Shown here: piece by piece, positions 16,416-23,848 of the stretch
How positions within the stretch are numbered: position 1 is the first letter of the stretch
Layout: the number at the start of each line of letters is the position of its first letter
From: Lachnospiraceae bacterium
GTDB taxonomy: Bacteria > Bacillota > Clostridia > Lachnospirales > Anaerotignaceae
Direction: 5' to 3'
NCBI GenBank assembly: GCA_003543235.1
Contig: DPJA01000017.1
Coordinates: 1-64,000, forward strand
DNA length: 64,000 nucleotides
Notes under the pieces: generated by a model
Database searches by the model: none
What the model saw: the letters and a program-made list of their open reading frames with translations, nothing else
What the model was told of the DNA's origin: nothing
Position numbers and translations under genes: made by a program

Positions 16416-16480
16416 CTCCTTTCGCCCTCCTAAAAATTCCGCATATTTGTATCCAGCCTAAAATTTAATTCATCAAAGCT

Positions 16481-17626
16481 TTAGTTTGGGTTTTCAGTTA
16501 AATTAATTTCCGAACGTTTGTCATCAAAAGCTGCCAGAGTTGGCTTGCCCTTGGGTTTAACCACAAAATCCTCTAAAATTTCTTTAAATATTTTTTTACT
16601 TAAAAGCTGTTCAATAGCTGTAATACTTTTTAGCTTTCGAGGCCAAATATCATCGTCACTATAACCTTTTCCAATAAGATGTGCTGCAATTGTTTTTTCA
16701 TCTGCATTCCATGTACGGTTGCTGCGTCCCTCCACAACTTTGTATCCTGAATATGTAACGCCGTAGTTTACAGCTTGGTCTAAAGCATAATCCTTTATTA
16801 AAGCAACCCATTTCAAAAGGCTGTCAGCCAGTTTCAATATTATACCTATTTCATCAATAGATAAAAACGCAGGCTGTTTAAAATTATATGCGGCTATCTT
16901 TAAATTTTCATTTGCGTAAGCTCTGCATATAGGTCTTGCCTTGCAAAATCCATCATTACAGTGTTTGCCCGCACAAAATTCCAGTGTACCGCTATTTGCC
17001 TTTTTTGCCTTTGGAATTACCTCTGTGTCTGCCCACTCCAATAACTCATCTCCAGCCATTTGACAACTGCTAATATTGTTCATACATGGCTGAAAAATTG
17101 TCATCGTGACATTTTTTATACTGAAAAGGTAGTCAAACTCAGTTAATATTCCAACGGCATAAAGCATTAATTGTGGATTATTTTCTGCCTCAACCCCCTC
17201 TGCATTGCTGTAATTAAAGTCAATAATTTCTGTCATACCCTCAGCAATAATTACTGCATTGCAAATCTCCAAACCGCCAACAACCCATTTGGAAAAATCA
17301 ATCTTTTGCTCTAATAAAAGAATTGCATCAGGTGTCATTTCCTTTGCTGCATTAAACCGTTCAATAACAAAATCACTGTATTGGTGAGTATATTTTTCCA
17401 TATCCTCCGTTATATCCAGTTCATTAATAATCTTGTGGTACTTGACGCTAGTAAATTTTTTCATTTTCAACCGTATTTTTGCTTCACCTAAAGCGTGTGC
17501 ATTTTTTTCCTCTTTTAAATATTCCCTTTCATCTTGTGGAATTTGTGCTTCTAAAGCAATAGACCCAGAACAATTCAACCATTTTATTGCCCCCGAGGCA
17601 CTTAATTTTGTATGAACATTAGGCAT
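16481..17626 (-). CDS. DUF2800 phage protein (PD-(D/E)XK-like nuclease fold)
   Basis: A 381-residue protein. The start MPNVHTKLSASGAIKWLNCS matches DUF2800, a RecB-like nuclease fold found in phage replication modules beside DUF2815 and DNA polymerase A. The core IDFNYSNAEGVEAENNPQLM provides part of the predicted active site, and Cys residues near 230-242 (EFCAGKHCNDGFCKARPICR) could bind an Fe-S cluster as in AddB/Cas4-type nucleases. In typical phages the motif reads D-x-K-Y-G; here D-F-N-Y replaces it, so catalysis may be altered. It stands without its usual partners. TAATG overlap with the upstream gene. Confidence 0.82.
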   Translation of the reverse strand: MPNVHTKLSASGAIKWLNCSGSIALEAQIPQDEREYLKEEKNAHALGEAKIRLKMKKFTSVKYHKIINELDITEDMEKYTHQYSDFVIERFNAAKEMTPDAILLLEQKIDFSKWVVGGLEICNAVIIAEGMTEIIDFNYSNAEGVEAENNPQLMLYAVGILTEFDYLFSIKNVTMTIFQPCMNNISSCQMAGDELLEWADTEVIPKAKKANSGTLEFCAGKHCNDGFCKARPICRAYANENLKIAAYNFKQPAFLSIDEIGIILKLADSLLKWVALIKDYALDQAVNYGVTYSGYKVVEGRSNRTWNADEKTIAAHLIGKGYSDDDIWPRKLKSITAIEQLLSKKIFKEILEDFVVKPKGKPTLAAFDDKRSEINLTENPN

Positions 17627-17919
17627 TATTTCACCGCCTTTACTGCATCCATTACGTTGGAATAATCCTTCTCTAAAAGCTCAGTCACTTTAGATGCTTT
17701 GAAGGCATTTAATATCTTCTTTGCCGCTTGGCTCCCATTTGTTTTAGAGAAATCTCCCAACGCTTTTCTAACATCTTCAACGCTGTAATTATGTGCATAT
17801 GTCAGTGGCTCGTCTTGGTTTTTGCCCTCAGCCAACATACTCCATAATTCTTTTGTAGCCTCTAAAATATCGGGGTTAAATAAAATATCTTGGCTAGTAA
17901 TCTTTATAGTAATTTCCAT
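17626..17919 (-). CDS. Phage early protein, small conserved family
   Basis: A 97-residue helical protein (MEITIKITSQDILFNPDILE; YSVEDVRKALGDFSKTNGSQ; AAKKILNAFKASKVTELLEK). Related clostridial phage proteins of the same layout are often labelled rRNA biogenesis protein rrp5 in databases, a carried-over misnomer. The genes precede DUF2800 in replication modules. Actual function unknown. GGAGG upstream. Confidence 0.75.
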   Translation of the reverse strand: MEITIKITSQDILFNPDILEATKELWSMLAEGKNQDEPLTYAHNYSVEDVRKALGDFSKTNGSQAAKKILNAFKASKVTELLEKDYSNVMDAVKAVK

Positions 17920-17934
17920 GTCCTTTCCCTCCTT

Positions 17935-18237
17935 TTAACTCACTTCCTTATCTCTAACAACCAATATGTATCTTCTAATCAAGTTCTTTTGTTCTTCTGA
18001 AAATTTGTCAAACTCATTTGCCAATTCAATACTTTCTTTTGATAAAATCTCTTTCCCGTCGAAGAGATAATCTGAAGAAACACCAAAATATTGTGCCATT
18101 TTTAAAACTTTGTCAGCTGATGGCTGAGATTTCAACCACTTGCGGATTGTTCCATTTCCAAACTCTAAAATTCTTTCAAGCTCAGAAATAGTAATATTTC
18201 TTTGTGAACAAAGTGTTTTAATTCTTTCAATTAGCAT
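17935..18237 (-). CDS. XRE-family regulator (Cro-like)
   Basis: A 100-residue protein from ATG 18237 (MLIERIKTLCSQRNITISEL), with GGAGGTG 4 bases upstream; a longer frame reaches into the promoter. The N-terminal 60 residues are a helix-turn-helix (ITISELERILEFGNGTIRKW), very similar to that of the divergent repressor at 18.6 kb. It is the first gene of the early operon, in the position of Cro or the anti-repressor. Confidence 0.85.
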   Translation of the reverse strand: MLIERIKTLCSQRNITISELERILEFGNGTIRKWLKSQPSADKVLKMAQYFGVSSDYLFDGKEILSKESIELANEFDKFSEEQKNLIRRYILVVRDKEVS

Positions 18238-18357
18238 ATATTCACCTCCTGTAATTAAAATATAATAGCCCTGTGCAAAACACATCCCTTTAGCCTTTGT
18301 TTCAGACCTTGTAAACTTTTTTTATGTCAGTATTTTTGCACTCGCCTGCAAAATATA

Positions 18358-18386
18358 AATATAATTAGCTAATTTTCTATTGACAA
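18358..18386 (-). promoter_or_regulatory. Leftward early promoter
   Basis: Minus strand: TTGTCA (18386-18381), a 17-base spacer, TATATT (18363-18358). It drives the Cro-like gene at 18237. Its -35 box occupies the same bases as that of the rightward promoter. Confidence 0.75.
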
Positions 18387-18397
18387 TCATTAGAAAA
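18373..18397. promoter_or_regulatory. Inverted repeat across the shared -35 region (operator candidate)
   Basis: TTTTCTA (18373-18379) and TAGAAAA (18391-18397) face each other across 11 bases that contain both -35 boxes. A repressor bound here would silence both promoters. Confidence 0.6.
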
Positions 18398-18408
18398 TAT
18401 TCTATCAT
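18380..18408 (+). promoter_or_regulatory. Rightward repressor promoter
   Basis: TTGACA (18380-18385), a 17-base spacer, TATCAT (18403-18408). It drives the repressor/ImmA genes with a leader of about 180 bases. Confidence 0.75.
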
Positions 18409-18506
18409 CAATTTAGTTTAAGCAAAAAAATGTTAGTGTTGACGTAGGGTATCTAAAGTTTGCTCCTTTAGTGCCCTTAGTTTTTTATGTGAATTGTCTA
18501 TATAAC

Positions 18507-18575
18507 ATTAGCTTATATACAGTATATTAGATAATTCGCAGTTAGTCAACCATATTATTAGCTTTTTTGCAGTAT
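18507..18575 (+). repeat. Two direct repeats upstream of the repressor (operator candidates)
   Basis: ATTAGCTTATATACAGTAT (18507-18525) and ATTAGCTTTTTTGCAGTAT (18557-18575) match at 15 of 19 positions and are 50 bp apart. A third ATTAGCT occurs at 18364 inside the leftward promoter. Their placement suggests binding sites for the XRE regulators. Confidence 0.55.
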
Positions 18576-18589
18576 TTTCCACTAAGGAG

Positions 18590-19165
18590 GTGCTTTTTAT
18601 CACATTACTGGTTAGAATAAAAGAATTATGTATAAAAAATTCAACAACATTAGCAACATTAGAAAAAACGCTAGGTTTTGGTAACGGAACATTAAGCAGA
18701 TGGGATATGAGTTCTCCATCAGTAAATAAAATACTGAAAGTTGCAAATTACTTTAATGTATCAGTTGATTATTTAATAGGAAATGAAGTACTCCAAAATA
18801 AAGAGCCACAACGTGCTTCTAATAACACTCAATCTCCATTTTTTGATAAAATAGAAGCATTGGCGGAACTTTTAGGATATAAAATTAGTATTAATGATGA
18901 TATGGCAGTAATTGAATTTAACGGCAAAAAAACTCATATTGAAACAGCCTCTGTTTTAAACCTAATGGATACAGTTTTGTCCTATACGAAATTCACTTTT
19001 CAGGAGGCTGTGAAAAACGCATCAAATAAAGAGGCGGAAGATTCTCAAGCAGTTAAAGTAGCTGCTAGAGGTGGCATATACGAACTTGATAAGAACGCTG
19101 CTGAAAGCTTTGCCGAAAGTGCATCCAAAGCCCCAAACCGTTCGCAAGATAGAAATTTATTTTAA
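18590..19165 (+). CDS. Prophage repressor, XRE family (cI/ImmR-like)
   Basis: A 191-residue protein with an N-terminal helix-turn-helix (residues about 10-60, STTLATLEKTLGFGNGTLSR) and a C-terminal segment likely recognised by the neighbouring ImmA protease. The start is problematic. The GTG at 18590 lies inside the AAGGAGGTG ribosome binding site. The codon at ideal spacing is ATC at 18599, where the sister regulator has its ATG. Translation may begin at a rare ATC or inefficiently at GTG. Confidence 0.85.
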   Translation: MLFITLLVRIKELCIKNSTTLATLEKTLGFGNGTLSRWDMSSPSVNKILKVANYFNVSVDYLIGNEVLQNKEPQRASNNTQSPFFDKIEALAELLGYKISINDDMAVIEFNGKKTHIETASVLNLMDTVLSYTKFTFQEAVKNASNKEAEDSQAVKVAARGGIYELDKNAAESFAESASKAPNRSQDRNLF

Positions 19166-19260
19166 ATAAGGTTAATCTGTTTCGTACTTTTATAATGAAA
19201 CTATTTCGACAAAATTTTACAATGATACCTATAAATATATTTTTTAGGAGGAATTGTAAG

Positions 19261-19854
19261 ATGTATGAGAATTATAAGAAAGCACGAAATACGTCATGGG
19301 ATGTACTGTTAAACTGTGGTATAAGTAAGTTGCCCATAAGCCTTGGTGTAATAGCCGACCTTTATGATATAAAGGTTATAGCTTACTCCGATACAAACAT
19401 TACTCAAGTGCTTAAAAATGAAGTGGTGGAAGGAGATGGATTTATAGCATATTCAGGCGGTAAAAAAGAGATATATATTAACGATAAAATTAATAGCCGT
19501 AATCGTAGAAGATTTACGTTGGCTCACGAACTTGGGCATGGCGTCTTGAATCATGACATAGGCACTGTGCATTATCGTAACTCCGAAATAGACAATCAAA
19601 CTGATATGCAAGAATTTGAAGCCAATGTATTTGCAAGGAATGTTCTTATGCCTGCAACTGTGCTTTCCGCTTTAGATATTCACACCACTGAAGAAATTAT
19701 GAAAATATGTGAGGTTTCTCGTAAATCGGCAGAAATCCGAGCAGCACGAATGGAACTTTTGTATAAAAGGAATATGTTTAATTCGCATCCTTTGGAACGC
19801 AAAGTAAGAGAACAATTTAACCAATTCATAAAAACCTATAAAAAGCAAACATAA
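19261..19854 (+). CDS. immA: ImmA/IrrE-family metallopeptidase
   Basis: A 197-residue protein from ATG 19261, with AGGAGGAATTGTAAG before it. The zinc motif is LAHELGHGVLNHD, with the downstream EFEANVFARNVLMP Glu ligand. ImmA proteins cleave the cognate XRE repressor after DNA damage or quorum signals and derepress ICEBs1-like elements and PBSX-like prophages. It lies 95 bases downstream of the repressor and is followed by a strong terminator that ends the prophage regulatory unit. Confidence 0.93.
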   Translation: MYENYKKARNTSWDVLLNCGISKLPISLGVIADLYDIKVIAYSDTNITQVLKNEVVEGDGFIAYSGGKKEIYINDKINSRNRRRFTLAHELGHGVLNHDIGTVHYRNSEIDNQTDMQEFEANVFARNVLMPATVLSALDIHTTEEIMKICEVSRKSAEIRAARMELLYKRNMFNSHPLERKVREQFNQFIKTYKKQT

Positions 19855-19859
19855 AAAAT

Positions 19860-19900
19860 GAACTGCTTCAAAGTCATTTTTATAGACTTTGAAGCAGTTC
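19860..19900. terminator. Terminator at the end of the prophage regulatory unit
   Basis: A perfect 16-bp stem (GAACTGCTTCAAAGTC against GACTTTGAAGCAGTTC) with a 9-base AT loop, flanked by an A-run on the left. It closes the immA transcript. Confidence 0.85.
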
Positions 19901-19920
19901 AACACCATTCATATTTCTTT

Positions 19921-20308
19921 TCAGGTTCTATTTTTCAAGTTCAAAATATTTTTTATCCCAGTTAAAGCATAAAAGGAAAAGTTCCATAGGGCTGAAATAA
20001 TTCCAAGACCTTCGCTTTTGCAATATATTTCCCAGCGGTATTTCATAGCATTTTTCTTGTTACAAGAACGCTCTCCAAGACGGTATGTTACCAAAGCCTA
20101 AGCTATTGCCCTGTTTCTGGATTGTCAGCACCTATGTTTTTTTCATTTCTGAAAACATGAATGCGGCTGTCCTTTTCAGCAAGTGAACATAAAATAGAAT
20201 ATGTGCAGTCTTTAGAAAAGTCATCAACAGCTATTATTTCAATATCCGCATAAGTCTGCTTAAGCACTGAATTTATTGTTTTTTCAACTGTTTTTTCACC
20301 GTTATATA
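19921..20308 (-). pseudogene. Family-2 glycosyltransferase remnant with internal deletion
   Basis: On the minus strand a frame opens inside the gene with YNGEKTVEKTINSVLKQTYA and continues IEIIAVDDFSKDCT to FRNEKNIGA, the N-terminal nucleotide-binding half of a GT-A glycosyltransferase; it then hits a stop. About 35 bases later the C-terminal end of such a protein appears (MKYRWEIYCKSEGLGIISAL, WNFSFYALTGIKNI, stop at 19921). The start codon and the middle, including the DXD region, are gone. Confidence 0.78.
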
Positions 20309-20310
20309 TA

Positions 20311-20389
20311 CGTTGGGCTCCAACCCAATTCTGTGGTTATCTTGGCATTGTCAATGGCATACCTTCTGTCATGTCCAGGTCCGTCTTTA
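20311..20389 (-). pseudogene. dTDP-glucose 4,6-dehydratase (RfbB) fragment
   Basis: A frame reading VKDGPGHDRRYAIDNAKITT then ELGWSPT is the conserved RPGHDxRYAID-x-x-K-I-x-x-E-L-G-W-x-P segment of RfbB. It is fused downstream to the glycosyltransferase remnant and upstream to an RfbA fragment; about 25 codons survive. Confidence 0.82.
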
Positions 20390-20485
20390 ACATAGGCTCT
20401 GCCAATTCACTAAGTTTTTCCTTTGATATATAGCCTTTTCTGTAAGCAATTTCCTCTATACAGTGATTCCCACCTACTAATTGAG
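20384..20485 (-). pseudogene. Glucose-1-phosphate thymidylyltransferase (RfbA) fragment
   Basis: A frame reading QLVGGNHCIEEIAYRKGYIS then KEKLSELAEPMLK matches the C-terminal P-E-E-I-A-Y-x-x-G-[FY]-I-x-x-x-x-L-x-x-L-A-x-P-x-x-K region of RfbA. It joins the RfbB fragment at TTAAAGAC, a word both genes could share, suggesting deletion by short homology. It begins right at the stop of the MerR gene. Confidence 0.78.
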
Positions 20486-20486
20486 C

Positions 20487-21323
20487 CTAAAAAGCAACTT
20501 TTATCCTGATTTTATAGTAAAAACAGCGGCTTTTGGAAATTAAATCGGGATATTCTGAGAGGACCTCGCAGAAATAATCCCCAGAAACAGACAGTCCCAA
20601 TACGTTTGCGTCATGTAATAGTGTACTTAAATAGGTCTTTTCTTTTGAAAAGTTAGTACAGCACATGGAGAGATAGGTTCCCTCTTCAATTGTCTCCATT
20701 TTGGGATAGTTTGTGACTTCAGAGTCGGACATAATAAATAGCTCGGTGCTTACCAGATGGTGTTTAGTAATACTATCATTCCGTACAATGGTTCCAATAT
20801 TACCAAAGAGGGACCCATCAAAGTGAATGTCCTCCAAATAATTCTTAAAGCGACGCAAGTTATATTCATAATGATTATAATCGAAGTCATACATATTTTC
20901 GCCGGTATCATAGACCATGATATGATATTTGGGAAGATATTCTATAAAAGTGGAATTATTCTTAGGAAGTGATTGAAAATAGTTGTAGTTGGAAAGATTT
21001 TTCGCAATTGCTTTCTCACATTTTTCTAAGTGTGCTATTTCTTCCGTAAGCTCTTTTAAACGAAGCCGTAACTGATGATTGATTAAATCAATATTGGGTA
21101 CCATTAGTTTGGTTTTAATATCGTTTAGAGAAAATCCAATTTTCTGATAGTAGCGTATGGTATCTAACTGTGCTGACTGCCCAATGGTATAATAGCGATA
21201 ACCGTTATCTTCATTGATGGTCTGTGGAGTTAATACATCCATTCTGTCATATAGCCGTAATGTCTGTTCTGAAATGTGGTTTAACTTTGCCATTTGTCCC
21301 ACGGTCAGCTTCTCAAGATTCAT
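20487..21323 (-). CDS. MerR-family transcriptional regulator with effector-binding domain
   Basis: A 278-residue protein. Residues 5-75 are a MerR winged helix (LTVGQMAKLNHISEQTLRLY, DNGYRYYTIGQSAQLDTIRY) followed by a dimerisation helix at about 78-110. The C-terminal 150 residues are a BmrR/GyrI-like ligand-binding domain rich in Tyr and Phe. It stands divergent to the amine-uptake operon, separated by 437 bp that contain a promoter with the 19-bp spacer typical of MerR targets, so it probably activates that operon on binding its substrate. The 3' end abuts the pseudogene cluster. Confidence 0.88.
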   Translation of the reverse strand: MNLEKLTVGQMAKLNHISEQTLRLYDRMDVLTPQTINEDNGYRYYTIGQSAQLDTIRYYQKIGFSLNDIKTKLMVPNIDLINHQLRLRLKELTEEIAHLEKCEKAIAKNLSNYNYFQSLPKNNSTFIEYLPKYHIMVYDTGENMYDFDYNHYEYNLRRFKNYLEDIHFDGSLFGNIGTIVRNDSITKHHLVSTELFIMSDSEVTNYPKMETIEEGTYLSMCCTNFSKEKTYLSTLLHDANVLGLSVSGDYFCEVLSEYPDLISKSRCFYYKIRIKVAF

Positions 21324-21620
21324 AGTATCAGCTCCTTATTTCTCAGGTCTGTTATTAGGGGTGTCAGTAGAACGTATAATAAGACAGTAATTGATGAAGT
21401 AATTGCTTCCGATATTTTTTAAAATTATATAAAAAAGATTAACAAAAGTCAATAAGCCATTAAAGCTATGATTATACATACTATAACATTCTGCAAAATC
21501 TATAGTTTGAGGGCTTTAGCTGGAATATTGAGCTGAAAACCAAGTAAAAAAATGTATTATTGCGGTATTATATGTGAGAAATAAGAGATAAATATTGTAT
21601 TATTTGTATATTATTACGTG

Positions 21621-21651
21621 TTGACATTATACTATATATAAGATTTATCAT
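21621..21651 (+). promoter_or_regulatory. MerR-type promoter of the amine-uptake operon (19-bp spacer)
   Basis: TTGACA (21621-21626) and TATCAT (21646-21651) are separated by 19 bases, two more than optimal. The spacer holds the dyad TTATA-CTATA-TATAA. MerR proteins bind such spacers and untwist the DNA to align the boxes. Confidence 0.7.
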
Positions 21652-21686
21652 GAGGTTAATTAAAAAAACTGCCGTAGTAATGAACG

Positions 21687-21725
21687 AAGAGGTTTATCTG
21701 GGAACAGATTTGCCTCTTTTTTTTT
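21687..21725 (+). terminator. Leader terminator (attenuator candidate)
   Basis: AAGAGG pairs with CCTCTT and ATCTG with CAGAT around GGAA, followed by nine Ts. It lies between the operon promoter and the potD start codon, so most transcripts would stop unless the hairpin is prevented. No riboswitch class was recognised in the preceding 30 bases. Confidence 0.68.
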
Positions 21726-21760
21726 ATTCATGAAAGGGTCTATTAGAAGGAGGAAATGCT

Positions 21761-22882
21761 ATGAGAAAAATATTTTTGCAAAAGGCACTAGCAGGAATAA
21801 TGGTTGGAGTAATGACAGTTTTAGGATTTACAGGTTGTGGAGGTTCACAAGAGAAAAAAACAGAGATTGATTGGAGCAAGACCGACTTTGGCGGTGCAGA
21901 ATTAAATCTGTTATCCTGGGAAATGTATGCAGATGATAGTTTTGTAAAGCCTTTTGAAGAGAAGTATAACTGCAAGATTAACGCAACATTTTGCACCAGC
22001 AGTGATGATTTGATTGCAAAATTAAAAGCGGGAGGCGGAGATGTATATGATTTGGTATCACCTTCAGGAGATTCAGCAGGATTAATTACGCAAGGTGATT
22101 TAGCAAAACCAATTGATCTTGAGCATATTTCGGGATGGGCAGATATCCCAGAGGCATTTAAGTTAAAAGATGTTGAGATGGACGGAAAAATATATGGAGT
22201 TCCATTTTTATGGGGAGCGGATTATGTAATGTACAATGCAGATGTACTTTCTACTGGTATTACATCATGGGAAGAGCTTTGGGATGCAAAATATAAGGGA
22301 AGATTAGCATTACATAATGATATTAGTAACATTTATATGATGGGATTAATTGATGGCATTGCAAAGGATGATCCTCAGGCACTTTACAATATGACGGCAG
22401 AGCAGTTGGCGGATGCACAGGTAAAATTAACAGAACTTAACTCTAATGTAAGAAAATATTGGGATGCAGGTGGAGAATTAGAAGATTTATTTAAGAATGG
22501 CGAAGTTGATATTGCAGTTGGCTGGCCAAGCACCTTAAAGAACTTACAGGATTCCGGAATGAATATGAAATGGTGTATTCCGGAAGAAGGCTGTACAGGA
22601 TGGTTTGACAGATGGATGATTGTAAACGGAACAAATCAGGAACAGTTGGCAACTCTTTGGATAGATTGGATTACTTCAGCCGAAGGAGAAGCACTTGCTT
22701 CAATTTCTACAACATTTTCTGTAGCAAACCCCAAAGCTGCTGATTATATGACAGAGGAACAAAAGAAAATTGCCCTGGTAGACGATATGGATTCCTTATT
22801 TAGCAAGATTAACTTTTGGTCGGTTGTACCAGATAGAGAAGCATATAACGAAACATGGACGGCAGTAAAGACAACTGAATAA
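21761..22882 (+). CDS. potD: Spermidine/putrescine-type ABC transporter substrate-binding lipoprotein
   Basis: A 373-residue lipoprotein: charged N-terminus, hydrophobic stretch, and lipobox FTGC with lipidated Cys26. The mature part has the PotD/PotF fold, with LNLLSWEMYADDSFVKPFEE at the start, GGDVYDLVSPSGD, and GVPFLWGADYVMYN. Trp and Asp/Glu residues line the amine pocket in this family. First gene of the operon; a strong hairpin follows before potB, so it can be made in excess of the membrane parts. The exact substrate (putrescine, spermidine or other amine) cannot be read from sequence. Confidence 0.88.
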   Translation: MRKIFLQKALAGIMVGVMTVLGFTGCGGSQEKKTEIDWSKTDFGGAELNLLSWEMYADDSFVKPFEEKYNCKINATFCTSSDDLIAKLKAGGGDVYDLVSPSGDSAGLITQGDLAKPIDLEHISGWADIPEAFKLKDVEMDGKIYGVPFLWGADYVMYNADVLSTGITSWEELWDAKYKGRLALHNDISNIYMMGLIDGIAKDDPQALYNMTAEQLADAQVKLTELNSNVRKYWDAGGELEDLFKNGEVDIAVGWPSTLKNLQDSGMNMKWCIPEEGCTGWFDRWMIVNGTNQEQLATLWIDWITSAEGEALASISTTFSVANPKAADYMTEEQKKIALVDDMDSLFSKINFWSVVPDREAYNETWTAVKTTE

Positions 22883-22886
22883 AAAA

Positions 22887-22918
22887 ATCGGGCAGTCAGG
22901 ATTACCTGACTGCCCGAT
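22887..22918. other. Intercistronic hairpin between potD and potB
   Basis: A perfect 14-bp stem (ATCGGGCAGTCAGG with CCTGACTGCCCGAT, loop ATTA). There is no T-run on the plus strand, so it is more likely a partial terminator or an RNA-processing/stability element that keeps potD mRNA abundant. Confidence 0.75.
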
Positions 22919-22940
22919 AAATGGATGGAGTGAGGAGTAT

Positions 22941-23843
22941 ATGGAAAAAACAAAAAAATATTCTTATGGAACAAAGCGGTTTATTCAGTTTGGACTGATT
23001 GCACCATTGGTAATCTGGTTAGTATTGTTTCTGATTATTCCATACCTTAACTTGTTTGTGAATAGTTTCTGGACGAATGGAGTATTTGGAGTACAACATA
23101 AATTTACACTGGAAAATTATACTAAGTTTTTTACTAGCGGAAGTGGAAGCAACAAGCCAATTATGGTGCTGCTAGATACACTTAGAATATCTGTAATTGT
23201 AATGATATGTACTATACTAATCAGTTTTCCCCTTGTGTATTTTATTAATTTTAAAGTCAAAAAAAACAAGCAATTATTTTATATGCTTGCCATCATTCCT
23301 TTGTGGGTTAGTTACATTATGAGAGCATATTCCTGGAGAATTATACTTGGTACAAATGGAATGCTTAATTCATTTTTAATCTGGTCAGGTATAACTTCAA
23401 AACCGATTGACGCATTTTTATACAGTAATGGTTCTGTAATTATTGCTATGGTGCATATTTATACTCCATTTGTTCTGATGCCAATGTATACAGCAATGGA
23501 GCAAATCCCAAAAAATCTAATTGAAGCATCAAAGGATTTAGGCTGTGGAAGAATAAGAACGTTTATTAAGGTGTTGCTTCCATTGTCTATACCTGGTGTG
23601 TTAACAGGCGGAACATATGCTCTTGCATTATCCATGGGAGATTTCCTGGCACCTAACCTGTTGGGAGGACCAACAAGTAGTACAAAAATCTCAAATATTG
23701 TACAAATGCAATTTGGTACTTCCAATAACTGGCCATATGGAGCAGCCATAGCAATTATCATTTTTTTAGTTGTTTTGATGATTATTACAATACTTGGAAA
23801 ACTTGAAAAACACTTTTCAAAATTGGAAGAAGCAGGGAGGTAG
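22941..23843 (+). CDS. potB: Amine ABC transporter permease PotB
   Basis: A 300-residue membrane protein with six predicted segments. The ATPase-docking EAA loop is EASKDLGCGRIRTFIKVLLP. The conserved MRAYSWRIILG segment is typical of PotB. It forms the heterodimeric channel with PotC. GGAG upstream; 5 bases separate it from potC. Confidence 0.92.
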   Translation: MEKTKKYSYGTKRFIQFGLIAPLVIWLVLFLIIPYLNLFVNSFWTNGVFGVQHKFTLENYTKFFTSGSGSNKPIMVLLDTLRISVIVMICTILISFPLVYFINFKVKKNKQLFYMLAIIPLWVSYIMRAYSWRIILGTNGMLNSFLIWSGITSKPIDAFLYSNGSVIIAMVHIYTPFVLMPMYTAMEQIPKNLIEASKDLGCGRIRTFIKVLLPLSIPGVLTGGTYALALSMGDFLAPNLLGGPTSSTKISNIVQMQFGTSNNWPYGAAIAIIIFLVVLMIITILGKLEKHFSKLEEAGR

Positions 23844-23848
23844 ATAAT

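Larger units (their letters stand above)
1..19905. mobile_element. PBSX/skin-like contractile-tail prophage (right part, left end outside window)
   Basis: A continuous minus-strand structural module (terminases at about 15 kb, tail fibre and XkdX near the left edge) is followed by a regulatory block ending in a plus-strand repressor, an ImmA/IrrE protease and a strong terminator at 19860-19900. Gene order matches Bacillus subtilis PBSX (xtmA, xtmB, xkdE, G, H, K, M, N, O, P, Q, R, S, T, U, X). No integrase, excisionase, polymerase, helicase or recombinase is visible; only DUF2800 and one small early gene recall a replication module. Lysis genes would lie left of the window. Host gene fragments begin at 19.92 kb, so the right boundary is inferred to be about 19.9 kb. 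No att repeat was identified. Confidence 0.88.

Noticed and set aside
19672..19908. Minus-strand 78-codon frame at the end of immA
   Set aside because: It is antisense to the metallopeptidase and runs through the terminator hairpin.
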